Below, piece after piece: positions 25,584 to 34,108 of a DNA stretch of 35,627 nucleotides; position 1 is the first letter of the stretch, and each line of letters starts with the position of its first letter. A model generated the notes under the pieces. That model saw nothing but the letters and a program-made list of their open reading frames with translations. It ran no database searches and was not told the origin of the DNA. A program made the position numbers and the translations under genes. The stretch is from CAZJYC01 sp964550165. Lineage in GTDB: Bacteria > Acidobacteriota > Aminicenantia > Aminicenantales > Aminicenantaceae. Location of the stretch: contig CAZJYC010000023.1 in the NCBI GenBank assembly GCA_964550165.1, forward strand, positions 1-35,627, in the 5' to 3' direction.

Positions 25584-27308
25584 GTGAGCATAAGGAAGCT
25601 AATTTTATTCTTAGGCCTACTGCTTGTGATGCTGATGCTTCTTGGCTCTGTCATCGTTTTTGTGCCTCAAGAGAAGCAGAATGAGTCCTTCGCTCCTGAA
25701 GGGGATGAAGGCAACTGTACGGTGATCATGGTGGCCAAAGGCGCCTCAGCAGACGGATCGACCATGACCACGCACACCTGCGATTGCGGGGCCTGTGACT
25801 GGACATGGCGGCACGTGCCTGCAGCCGACCACAAGCCAGGAGCGTTGCGAAAAATATACCATATCAACCAGTACAAGACCTGGCCGCTGGAGGAAGGCCT
25901 GAAATGGGACCTTTACAAAAGAGATTACACCAAGGTCGACATCCCTCAGGTTCCTCATACCTATGCCTTTCATCACGGGATGTTCGGGTACATGAACGAA
26001 AATCAGGTGGCTATCAGCGAATCCACGATCGGCTGCCAGCGCAAGATGAGAAATCCGACACCTACCCCTGCTTTTGACATCACCATGCTGACCTTGATGG
26101 CCATGGAAAGGTCGAGGACGGCCAGAGAGGCGATCAAGATCATGGGTTCGTTGGCCGAAGAATATGGATACGGATTCAACGACAGCGGAGAGATGCTCGC
26201 CGTCTCCGACCCGAACGAAGTCTGGATTTTTGAGATCATGCCTGTCGGACCGCTCTGGAAGCCTGGGAGCGGAAAGGCAGGAGCTGTCTGGTGTGCCCAG
26301 AGAGTGCCTGATGACCATGTCAGCCTCTGCCCCAATGAGTCCAGAATCGGAGAGATTGACCTCAACAATCCCGACTATTTCATGGCTTCCTCGAATGTCA
26401 TATCCTATGCTACCGAGAATGGCTATTACGATCCGGAAAGCGGCAAGCCTTTTGACTGGAAAAAAGCCTACAACCCAAGCGAAGGAAGCGCCAACAGCAA
26501 CCCAAGAAGGGCCAGGCTGTGGCGCTTCTATGACCTGGTTGCCCCTTCGCAGAAATTCAGCCCTAACACACCCAACATGGATTATCCTTTCTCGGTCAAG
26601 CCAGATGAAAAGATATCTTTGCAGGACGTGATGAACTTCACAAGGGACAAATGCCAGGGAACCCATCTCGACCCGGTCAAAGGAATCCGGGGCGGCCCGT
26701 TCCGCAACCCGAATTACTATAGGGAGACTCGTCTCATCAGCACAGGAAGCGTGGAATACACAAGCCTTGTCCAGTGCAGGGGCTGGCTGCCGAATCCGGT
26801 CGGAGGGATCGTCTGGGTCGCTTTTGGCCTTCAGGATACATCCTGCTATATTCCCCTTTATGCCGGGATCTCGAAGCTTCCTGAGTCTTTCAGCATCGGC
26901 GACCACTGGATCCTTGACAGAAAGTCTGCCCGCTGGGCCTTTGACTATGTCGATTTCCATGCACAGGTGGCCTATTCTTACTGCATTGAAGATGTCAAAA
27001 AAGCCCAGGAAGAATGGGAGGGAAACGCGGCGGCCAGGACGCCGGATATCGACAAACAGGCTCAAGAGCTTTATGCAAAAAGCCCGGCCAGAGCGGCAAA
27101 ATTTCTAACCGACTACTGCCTCGACAATTCCGATAAGGTGATCAGAGCCTGGTGGAATTTAGGAGACCAATTGCTGGTCAAATACAATCATTTTCGCCTT
27201 TATGATGTCAAGAAAAGATCGGTGGACCGATCCCGGCCAGCTCTCCCTGATTGGTGGACAAATGCGGTTAAAGCTTATGACATCTTGATGGAGCCAGCTC
27301 AAAAATAG
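25584..27308 (+). CDS. C69 family dipeptidase, membrane-anchored, second paralogue
   Basis: 574 residues starting at GTG, set by a strong AAAGGAGG. The layout matches the first copy: a membrane segment (about 6-27), nucleophile C45 in GNCTVIMVAKGASADGS, CDCGACDWTWRHVPAADH, GESTIGCQRK-equivalent SESTIGCQRKMRNPTP, and the closing block RWAFDYVDFHAQVAYSYCIE. The two proteins are alike over nearly their whole length. Differences cluster in the N-terminal anchor, the middle loop and the C-terminus, which may reflect different dipeptide preference. A copy of the dispersed repeat begins directly after the stop codon. Confidence 0.92.
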   Translation: MSIRKLILFLGLLLVMLMLLGSVIVFVPQEKQNESFAPEGDEGNCTVIMVAKGASADGSTMTTHTCDCGACDWTWRHVPAADHKPGALRKIYHINQYKTWPLEEGLKWDLYKRDYTKVDIPQVPHTYAFHHGMFGYMNENQVAISESTIGCQRKMRNPTPTPAFDITMLTLMAMERSRTAREAIKIMGSLAEEYGYGFNDSGEMLAVSDPNEVWIFEIMPVGPLWKPGSGKAGAVWCAQRVPDDHVSLCPNESRIGEIDLNNPDYFMASSNVISYATENGYYDPESGKPFDWKKAYNPSEGSANSNPRRARLWRFYDLVAPSQKFSPNTPNMDYPFSVKPDEKISLQDVMNFTRDKCQGTHLDPVKGIRGGPFRNPNYYRETRLISTGSVEYTSLVQCRGWLPNPVGGIVWVAFGLQDTSCYIPLYAGISKLPESFSIGDHWILDRKSARWAFDYVDFHAQVAYSYCIEDVKKAQEEWEGNAAARTPDIDKQAQELYAKSPARAAKFLTDYCLDNSDKVIRAWWNLGDQLLVKYNHFRLYDVKKRSVDRSRPALPDWWTNAVKAYDILMEPAQK

Positions 27309-27461
27309 AAGGCTCAGGCAGATTGGCTCGAAGGCACGCCGCTTTTGACCCAGCGAGCCAAAAGCGGCTCGGTTCAAGGCTTCGCTCTCCTCTCCCTTCG
27401 GTCGAGAAACCATGCCCGCTCAGCCTTTCGCATGGCCTTCTTACCAATCTGCCTTCGCCTT
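27309..27461 (-). repeat. Dispersed fold-back repeat, copy 3 (short form, about 153 bp)
   Basis: Begins at the base after the C69 stop codon. End arms AGGCAGATTGG (27316-27326) and CCAATCTGCCT (27444-27454) are perfect, extended outward by AAGGC/GCCTT. The internal hairpin is GCCGCTTTTG (27338-27347) with CAAAAGCGGC (27359-27368) and an 11-nt loop. The 29-bp core (27378-27406) is identical to the other copies. Compared with copies 1 and 2, about 140 bp of one side is missing. The position right after a stop suggests a possible role in ending transcription. Confidence 0.8.
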
Positions 27462-27578
27462 AATAATAGGGCGAATGATTTTTTGGTTGTTTTATGTTCA
27501 AGAAAGGGAGATAATCAGCCTGAGTTCGAGAAAATAGAAAGAGGGCTAATGATTCTATTAAAAGGAGATTGTCTTTAA

Positions 27579-28241
27579 ATGAAAAATTTAAAAAATTTTG
27601 GCATTTTGCTGGTTTTATTGTTTGGAATTTACTTCTTGTTCACGGCATCTGGGTTCGGCGAGGAAGTGCCCAAGGCAAAGCTTCCAGTGCTGACAACCTC
27701 AGCCGGTCAAAGTGCCGATGCCTACACGCTGAACACCATCATGGAAGAGGCAGGAATCCTTTACGATTACTGCGATGTGCCCACCGTTGATCTCATCGCG
27801 GCCGGAGTCGGCCTGGCAGGTAAGGAATCCAGCGAAGGCTTCCATGTTGAAGTCTATACCGACTTGAAAAAGTTCCCAACAGGAACATCTTACAAGACAA
27901 TCATCTTCGCCATCGGCGCCAGCCTCAAGGGCATGGGAGCATCCGGCCTCACCGTCGACAGCGAAGAAAGCCGGTTGAAGAATATCGTCAAGTATTGCAA
28001 GGATAATAGAATTTTTATTATCGCTCTTCATGTCGGCGGAGAATCAACAAGAGGCGCTCCCGGCTCTGACAACGAAAGGATGATCGATGCTGTCGCTCCG
28101 TTTGCTGACTACTTGATTATCACCGCAGAAAGCAACAAGGACGGCCGGTTCACCAAAATCGCCGAAAAAAATAAAATCCCCTTGACTCAGGTTAACTATG
28201 CACTTGATGTTGTCGATATCATAAAGAACGTGTTCCAATAA
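27579..28241 (+). CDS. Small exported protein, DUF6305-like
   Basis: 220 residues. A signal peptide or anchor (about 8-30) is followed by a compact alpha/beta domain starting LPVLTTSAGQSADAYTLNTI, then FAIGASLKGMGASGLTVDSE, FIIALHVGGESTRGAPGSDN and an end ALDVVDIIKNVF. I associate this pattern with the DUF6305 family, from memory, and know no established function. The glycine-rich loops after strands look like a ligand-binding Rossmann-like fold. AAAAGGAGAT precedes the ATG. As the last plus-strand gene of the permease-dipeptidase cluster, it could be a binding protein of that system; this is inference. Confidence 0.65.
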   Translation: MKNLKNFGILLVLLFGIYFLFTASGFGEEVPKAKLPVLTTSAGQSADAYTLNTIMEEAGILYDYCDVPTVDLIAAGVGLAGKESSEGFHVEVYTDLKKFPTGTSYKTIIFAIGASLKGMGASGLTVDSEESRLKNIVKYCKDNRIFIIALHVGGESTRGAPGSDNERMIDAVAPFADYLIITAESNKDGRFTKIAEKNKIPLTQVNYALDVVDIIKNVFQ

Positions 28242-28638
28242 TATTAATTGATTCTCTTTCATTTTGTGTGGGTGAAGAAGATGTGGGCAGCAAGAAATCC
28301 TCTCAGAGATGGTCGAAGCGACCATTGAAGGTTTAGCCTTCCCGAGCTGCCCTTGAGGAGATTCCTCGCGGAGGCTAAGCGGCGAGAAAACCGTTTGAAG
28401 GCTGAGCGGGCGTGGTTCCTCGACCGAAGGGAGAGGAGAGCGAAGCCTGAAACCGAGCGGGATTTGCACGGCTCGGGCAAAGCCCGCGTGTTTTCGAACC
28501 GCTTTGCCGGAGCGGTCCGCAGCTGCCGAGAAGGGCTGCGAGGGAACGGCGTTAAAAACCTGAAGGGGAGCTAGGCCATCTCTGAGAGGTTCTTATATAA
28601 TCCACACAAAACGGAAGAGAGCCATTTAATTTTGCTTT
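28242..28638. other. Intergenic region filled by a dispersed repeat
   Basis: Between the convergent DUF6305-like gene (plus) and beta-propeller gene (minus). Nearly all of it is repeat copy 2 with its outer stem (28262-28611). No further gene is seen. Confidence 0.7.
28262..28611 (+). repeat. Dispersed fold-back repeat, copy 2, with extended outer stem
   Basis: The element proper is 28299-28589, with perfect 14-bp end arms CCTCTCAGAGATGG (28299-28312) and CCATCTCTGAGAGG (28576-28589). The pairing reappears outward: TTTTGTGTGG (28262-28271) with CCACACAAAA (28602-28611), and AAGAA with TTCTT next to the arms. The internal hairpin is GCGGGATTTG (28457-28466) with CAAAGCCCGC (28478-28487), one mismatch, 11-nt loop. 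Core 28418-28446. It is opposite in orientation to copies 1 and 3 and lies between two convergent genes, where a bidirectional terminator is expected. Confidence 0.85.
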
Positions 28639-29760
28639 CTATTTTTCCCAGCTCGCAGAAAAACACCGGAGGATATGAAACCCATCCTCTGTCTCCTCAA
28701 CGGTGAAGAGCTTATTTCCTTTCCAGGCCTGGATCTCTCCCTTGAGAGGAATTCTGGCGATGTACTTCCCTTCCGCATCGAATACATCCCAGAGAAATTC
28801 ATCCTTCGTTTTCCCTTTGGCGAAGGTTCTGACAAACAGCCTTCCCTCATCGTCCAGAGAAAAACCTCTGTAGGGGGGAAAATTTTTCTGGAACTCAATC
28901 CTGTCTTTGATCGCCGCAGATTCAGCCGGCAGTCTCGCCAGAATTTCCTGCTTGTCTTCTTCGGTTATTTTCACCGGCTCATGTTCTTTCAAGATTCTTT
29001 TTATGACCTCTCCATCAAAGTTTAAGACCTTGATCTCATATTCCTCAGGATTGCTGAGAAGAATGGAATCATCCTTTCCCATCTCATAAAAAGTTAAAAA
29101 GCTAAAAGGATCGATCTTCCCAGCCATGATATTCGGAAAATCAAAACTGGCGATGGTGAAGAGCGCATTTAATTCCTTGTCAAATTTTTTTAGCACTCGT
29201 GTGAGCTTGTTATTGTCTAAAACAACATGCTGGGCAATCATATTCCCCTGTGAATCAATCACGATTCCGGCCAAGCCGAGCGCCTTGGCTGTTGAGATAT
29301 TCCTCAAGAACTTGCCGTCAAGAGAAAAAAACCCAAGCCTTTGATTCAAGCCATCCTCGATAAGCAGTTCTTTATCCGGAGTTATATGGATTCCCACAGG
29401 CCCATTCATTTCTCCCGGTCCCTGACCTTTCTTGCCAAAAGTCCTCAAATGCTTTCCCCCTTTGTCAAAAGCTACAACCTTGTTTTCCTCTCTGTCAAGA
29501 ATGTAGATATTTCCTTCATCATCCAAGACAGCAGCAGTTATCTGGGAAAACATTTCTTCTTCCTGTCCGCTCTCTCCTAATGAAAAATCCTCCTTGAGAA
29601 CGAGTTTGGCCGGAACGCCTTTTGGAGGAGCAGGGTTTTTCGGGTTATAGACAACCCGAATCCCGTCGACGATTTTTATTTTTACTTCTTCGGCGGGGAG
29701 CTGGCTTAAAAAAAGAAAGACAAAAGAAAAGACAACGACACAGCAAAATAATTTTTTCAT
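28639..29760 (-). CDS. Exported NHL-type (six-bladed) beta-propeller protein
   Basis: 373 residues. A signal peptide ends near PAEE (about 23). Repeated blade motifs of the form DDEGNIYILDREENKVVAFD, TPDKELLIEDGLNQRLGFFS, DSQGNMIAQHVV and DDEGRLFVRTFAK alternate with GKFLRNI-type turns; GKKGQGPGEMNGPVGI is typical of the 6-bladed propeller family. Such proteins bind ligands or partners and are not usually enzymes. It begins 23 nt after the kinase stop on the same strand and is probably co-transcribed, so it may serve the sensory or envelope role of that operon. Confidence 0.85.
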   Translation of the reverse strand: MKKLFCCVVVFSFVFLFLSQLPAEEVKIKIVDGIRVVYNPKNPAPPKGVPAKLVLKEDFSLGESGQEEEMFSQITAAVLDDEGNIYILDREENKVVAFDKGGKHLRTFGKKGQGPGEMNGPVGIHITPDKELLIEDGLNQRLGFFSLDGKFLRNISTAKALGLAGIVIDSQGNMIAQHVVLDNNKLTRVLKKFDKELNALFTIASFDFPNIMAGKIDPFSFLTFYEMGKDDSILLSNPEEYEIKVLNFDGEVIKRILKEHEPVKITEEDKQEILARLPAESAAIKDRIEFQKNFPPYRGFSLDDEGRLFVRTFAKGKTKDEFLWDVFDAEGKYIARIPLKGEIQAWKGNKLFTVEETEDGFHILRCFSASWEK

Positions 29761-29783
29761 CCCATTTTCCCTTTTTTATTCTT

Positions 29784-32700
29784 TTATTGCTTTTTTAGCT
29801 CGGCGAGTCTTCCCCTGGCATCCTCCACTTCTGGAAAACCAGGGTCAGCGTCTTTCCAGAGCTTGAGAAACCTCTCGTAATGCTCGATGGCTCTGCCCTT
29901 CCAGCCTTTCTCTCCGTAAATCTTCCCCAGCCTGTAGAGGCTCCGGCTATAAATATCGCCCCAATAAAGCTTGCCGGTGGTCATCGACAATATCTTCTCA
30001 TATTCTTCCTGAGCCTTCTCTTTAGCCCCAGATTCGTAATAAGCCAAAGCTAGAGGCTCGGCAAAGATGGCCTGGTCATTTGTGAACGGGTCGATCCCGA
30101 GCTCGCAAGGCAACAATGATATAGCCTTGTTGAAACTTTCTATGGCTCTTGGATAATTTTTTTTCTCCAGCTCAACGAGACCGATTAGATGGTGATAGAG
30201 TCTTATTTCTTTTTTGTTCGCTCCTTTATCCACCAATTCCTTAATAGTGTTGGCTGCTTTCTGCGCGTCCTCAGCTGAATTCATTGCCAGTAAAGCCCGG
30301 CCTTGGTAATACAGCGCGCGCCTTTGCCATCTCAGGTCATCATCTGAGTCTTGAGCGATATTCCGGGCCAGATCACACTCTTTCAAAACATCTTCAGGGC
30401 GGCCAGACTTGAGATAATTATGGGCCAGCATCATATGAAAGCAGGCTCTCCACCAGTTGTCACCGAGCTTTTGTGCAAGCACCAGGCCCTGTTTATGGTG
30501 TTGTCTGCCGCTCTCAAACTTTCCTTGCAATAAATTTAAGGTGCCCAGAACCACCCGGCTGTACAAATGATATCCCAGCTCTTTAGTTTCAAGGACCTTC
30601 AGGTTTTCTTCCTCTGCTCTTTTAATGTCTTCTGCGCAGAGATAGACGATTCCTTTTATGAGTCGAGTGAAGATATCGTCGGGATTGAGAGAAAAAGCCT
30701 TATCCGCTTCAGAGAGGGCGAGATTGTATTCTCCCTGGAAGAAATAATTCATAGCCAATCCTCGGCGGATTTCATCGCTCTCGCGGACATTTTGAATATA
30801 ATCCTCAAGAACTTTGCGGGCAGTCTCGTACATTCCTTTGGCTCTGTAGGCTTCTGATATATTAGCATAGGGAAAAAAAGACTCATCTCTACTTTGAATT
30901 TTGACATTAAAACTTTCTATGGCCTTATCCCACTGTTCCATCGCTGTATACAGAATTCCCAGGTTGGTGTTGGCAATGTCATCATCGGGATAAAGCTGAA
31001 GAAGTTTCGAGTAAGCTTCAACCGCCTTATCGTAAGTGATCTCAGAATACCTGTAGAATTCTCCCTCGATGAGATACCGCTCTCTGTCGGATAAGCGCTC
31101 TTTCAATTCAAAGGCTTTTTGAAGATATTTTTTCTTCTCAGAAAACATGAACAGATTGTTATAGGCCATGGCCATGCTCCTGTAGGCCATGGCAAATTCA
31201 GGGTCAATGGCCAGCGCTTTCTCCATCATCTGGATACTCTTCCGATACTCGGCCTCGTGATGGAATTCCCTGCCCTCGTTGTAATATTTTAATGCTTCAG
31301 GCGAGCTGGTGGTGATTTTTCCCACTTCTTTGTCGATATCTGCGGCAATTTCTTCCGCTGAGAGCTTAAAATTTGCTTTGATCCGCCTTGTCAGTTCATC
31401 CACCATGGACAGGATGCTTGCTTCGCCTCTGCCGTCCACAGACTCCGAACCCACAAGCTCTCCTGTGTCGGCCTTTTGAAGCACGATATTGATGCGAAAG
31501 TTATCTCCGGCTTTGGTCAAATCCCCCAGGATGATGTGATTGACTCCTGCCCTCGATGCGACTTTTCCCAGTTCTTCTCTGGAGTAGCTTCGTGCCTCCA
31601 AAAGGTCCATTTGCCTGAGGATGTTGTAGAGTTTATCCCCGCTCAAAACCTGGATATACCTGGACTGGGCGAGGTCAGCGATCAACAAATCGGAAAGAGC
31701 GCTCCGCCAGTGGTCAAAGTTCCGGTCTCCGGTGTTGTTCTTGAAATACATGATGGCAGCCGACGGTTTGCCTGACGGAATTTGAACAGCCTCTCTCCGG
31801 GGAAGAAGCTGCCAGATGACCACCGCAGCAGCCACACAAACGATAACAGCCAGGGCGGGAATGAGCACCTTCCTCGGGCTAAAGGTGACCGTGATCTCTC
31901 TTGATGTGCCCGGCCTCCTTTTGGGCACAATTCTCTCAGTGGTGGGCATGCCCGCTTCTATCCTATCGAGTTCAGACCGTAGCTCTCCAGCGCTCTGGTA
32001 TCTTTTGTCCTTATCCTTCTCCAGGCATCTGAGGATCACACGATTGAGGTCTTCAGGAATCTGGGAATTGAGCTCTTTTGGCTGACGAGGAACCTCTGTT
32101 TTGTGCTTCATGGCCACGGCCAGAGGAGTCTCGCCTTCAAAAGGCACACGGCCTGTGACCATCTCATAAAGGATGACTCCTAAGGAATAAATATCCGAGC
32201 GCTGGTCCACATCCTTGACTTCGACCTGCTCCGGAGACATGTATTCGGGTGTCCCGATCATCACCCCGGCTCCTGTCAGACCTTTGGCTTTTAGGGAACG
32301 GGCGATGCCGAAATCCATAATCCGCGCGTTCCCCTCTTTGTCAATCATGACATTCTGGGGCTTCAAATCCCGGTGAACGACTCCCAGGCGGTGAGCTTCG
32401 GCCAGACCCTCGCAGACCTGCTTGGCGATGGAAACAGCTTTTCCCACGGTCAACTGGCCTGACCTGCTGATGAAACTCTTCAAGTCCTCGCCAGAAATGT
32501 ATTCCATGCTGATATAGTAGGCGCCTTCTTCCTGGGCGATATCATACATGCGGCAAACATTCCTGTGTCCGATCCTCCGGGCAAGTTTCAGCTCGTTCTT
32601 GAAGCGCTCGATGGTTCCCTCGTCTGAGCCCACTTCCGGGTTCAAGAGCTTTATGGCCACCTTCTCGTTTATCTCTTTATCAAGGGCCTTATAGACCCTG

Positions 32701-32918
32701 CCCATCCCCCCTTTTCCCAGCTCCTCGATGACCTGGTACCGTCCGGCAAAAGTGGAGCCTGTGGTCAATTCCTTTCTGGGACTCTGGAGCGTTTTGGTAG
32801 GGACAGCAGGAATTTGTTTTTGAGGCCCGAGCGGCGCAGCGCAGTTGCCGCAAAAGCGTGTATCAGGAGGGTTTTCCTCGCTGCATTTAGGACACTTTAC
32901 GGTTACTTTTTTCCTCAT
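29784..32918 (-). CDS. Zinc-ribbon Ser/Thr protein kinase with TolB/CsgG-like domain and TPRs
   Basis: 1044 residues. A zinc ribbon (C9, C12, C23, C26) is followed by a Hanks-type kinase (about 60-325): GKGGMGRVYKA loop, K90, HRDLKPQN with D184, D202-FG and GTPEYMSPEQ. All catalytic residues are intact. One membrane helix (about 350-372) leads to an extracytoplasmic CsgG/TolB-N-like domain (about 382-540: FKNNTGDRNFDHWRSALSDL). About ten TPR-like repeats run to the C-terminus. This layout suggests sensing outside and phosphorylation inside. The promoter is nearly identical to that of the kinase gene at the left edge. The leader is very short, with AAAGG touching the ATG. Confidence 0.93.
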   Translation of the reverse strand: MRKKVTVKCPKCSEENPPDTRFCGNCAAPLGPQKQIPAVPTKTLQSPRKELTTGSTFAGRYQVIEELGKGGMGRVYKALDKEINEKVAIKLLNPEVGSDEGTIERFKNELKLARRIGHRNVCRMYDIAQEEGAYYISMEYISGEDLKSFISRSGQLTVGKAVSIAKQVCEGLAEAHRLGVVHRDLKPQNVMIDKEGNARIMDFGIARSLKAKGLTGAGVMIGTPEYMSPEQVEVKDVDQRSDIYSLGVILYEMVTGRVPFEGETPLAVAMKHKTEVPRQPKELNSQIPEDLNRVILRCLEKDKDKRYQSAGELRSELDRIEAGMPTTERIVPKRRPGTSREITVTFSPRKVLIPALAVIVCVAAAVVIWQLLPRREAVQIPSGKPSAAIMYFKNNTGDRNFDHWRSALSDLLIADLAQSRYIQVLSGDKLYNILRQMDLLEARSYSREELGKVASRAGVNHIILGDLTKAGDNFRINIVLQKADTGELVGSESVDGRGEASILSMVDELTRRIKANFKLSAEEIAADIDKEVGKITTSSPEALKYYNEGREFHHEAEYRKSIQMMEKALAIDPEFAMAYRSMAMAYNNLFMFSEKKKYLQKAFELKERLSDRERYLIEGEFYRYSEITYDKAVEAYSKLLQLYPDDDIANTNLGILYTAMEQWDKAIESFNVKIQSRDESFFPYANISEAYRAKGMYETARKVLEDYIQNVRESDEIRRGLAMNYFFQGEYNLALSEADKAFSLNPDDIFTRLIKGIVYLCAEDIKRAEEENLKVLETKELGYHLYSRVVLGTLNLLQGKFESGRQHHKQGLVLAQKLGDNWWRACFHMMLAHNYLKSGRPEDVLKECDLARNIAQDSDDDLRWQRRALYYQGRALLAMNSAEDAQKAANTIKELVDKGANKKEIRLYHHLIGLVELEKKNYPRAIESFNKAISLLPCELGIDPFTNDQAIFAEPLALAYYESGAKEKAQEEYEKILSMTTGKLYWGDIYSRSLYRLGKIYGEKGWKGRAIEHYERFLKLWKDADPGFPEVEDARGRLAELKKQ

Positions 32919-32933
32919 GCCTTTGGTGGCAAA

Positions 32934-32962
32934 AGAATAACAGTTAATCCAGAAAGAGTCAA
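32934..32962 (-). promoter_or_regulatory. Sigma70-type promoter of the kinase operon
   Basis: TTGACT (32962-32957), a 17-nt spacer and TATTCT (32939-32934), only 15 nt before the ATG at 32918. The predicted leader is about 8 nt. It shares both hexamers, the first bases after the -35 and GTTATTCT with the promoter at 154-182. Confidence 0.6.
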
Positions 32963-33107
32963 CACGCGACCGACGTTATAACGCCCTTCTGAAAATTAGA
33001 CCAAAAGATAAAAAAGGCTGGTCTTCGAACTTCAATTCGTCTGACTCAATTCATTCTTAATTGAAATATGTAAAAATAAAAATTAAAGACATGATCCCAA
33101 AAGATTA

Positions 33108-33136
33108 TTGACAGCAAAACCGTTTTCATGTATGTA
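33108..33136 (+). promoter_or_regulatory. Sigma70-type promoter of the OmpA-like gene
   Basis: TTGACA (33108-33113), a 17-nt spacer and TATGTA (33131-33136), about 78 nt before the ATG at 33215. The rest of the 296-nt gap between divergent genes shows nothing else. Confidence 0.6.
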
Positions 33137-33214
33137 TGCTCCATAATTCTGTGAATTCTAATCCGTTCAGGTTTCGAAAAGAGCCTGGGATAAACTAAGT
33201 TGGAGGGGACAATC

Positions 33215-34045
33215 ATGACAATACGGGCTAAAGCTTTATTGGGAGTTTTCTTGTCGCTTCTATTAACGGCTTCCGCCTTGGCCCAGGAAAAAGATGCGGA
33301 GGGAAGCAAGGACCACCCTCTTCTTTCCAGGATGCAGAACTTTTACATCAGGGACTATGAGGAGCTGGAATACGATTCGCACGAATTTTACGATGCTCAA
33401 GACAACGAATATGTCATCGAAGGCCATAAATGGGTGATAGGATACTCCTTGCGAGAAGGCTTCATGCCTCCTGGCCAGTTGAAGGTCAGGCAGAACTACA
33501 TCAACGCCATCAAAAGAATTGGAGGGACGATTCTTTACGACCGCGGCGTTTACGCCAAAGTGGAAAAAGACGGCAAAGAAGCCTGGATCGATCTCTGGGT
33601 CAGCTCTGACGGAAGCGACTACAGACTGACAATCGTCGAGAGGACGGCCATGAGACAGGAAGTTGTCGCTGATCCGGCGGCCCTGGCAGGCGACATTAAA
33701 GCGAAAGGACATGTCGCGATTTATGGTATTTATTTTGACCTTGACAGCTATGCTATTAAACCCGAGTCTGAGCCGACCCTGAGCGCAATTGTGGAGATGC
33801 TGAAGGCGAACAGTTCTCTAAAGGTTTATGTGGTTGGCCACACGGATGCAACAGGAGATTTAGAGTACAACATGCAGCTCTCGGCTAAACGGGCAGAGGC
33901 CGTGGTCAATGCTCTGGTCAACGAATATGGGATTTCGGCCAGCCGTCTTAAGGCGAAAGGCGTCGGCCCGCTCAGTCCAGTCAGCACGAACAAGACAGAA
34001 GAAGGCCGCGCTCTGAACCGCAGGGTCGAGCTGGTCGAAATGTAA
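33215..34045 (+). CDS. OmpA-family outer-membrane/peptidoglycan-binding protein
   Basis: 276 residues from the ATG at 33215, set by GGAGGGG; an in-frame TTG at 33200 has no site. A signal peptide ends ASALAQ (about 24). The N-terminal half (about 30-160) contains a YVIEGHKWVIGYSLREG region seen before OmpA domains in DUF4892-like proteins. The C-terminal OmpA domain (about 165-276) has IYFDLDSYAIKPESEPTL, VVGHTDATGDLEYNMQLSAKRA and NRRVEL, the residues that hold diaminopimelate of peptidoglycan. It should tether the outer membrane or a complex to the cell wall. It has its own promoter. Confidence 0.9.
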   Translation: MTIRAKALLGVFLSLLLTASALAQEKDAEGSKDHPLLSRMQNFYIRDYEELEYDSHEFYDAQDNEYVIEGHKWVIGYSLREGFMPPGQLKVRQNYINAIKRIGGTILYDRGVYAKVEKDGKEAWIDLWVSSDGSDYRLTIVERTAMRQEVVADPAALAGDIKAKGHVAIYGIYFDLDSYAIKPESEPTLSAIVEMLKANSSLKVYVVGHTDATGDLEYNMQLSAKRAEAVVNALVNEYGISASRLKAKGVGPLSPVSTNKTEEGRALNRRVELVEM

Positions 34046-34108
34046 CACCAAAAGCTATCTCATCGATAGAATCGTATTCATACCCACGCTTTTTCTTTTG
34101 ACGGATAA

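Noticed and set aside
25746..27065. Long (439-codon) frame antisense to the second C69 gene
   Set aside because: An antisense shadow of a clearly recognised dipeptidase gene, without ribosome site or family similarity. Shorter antisense frames lie under the first paralogue too.
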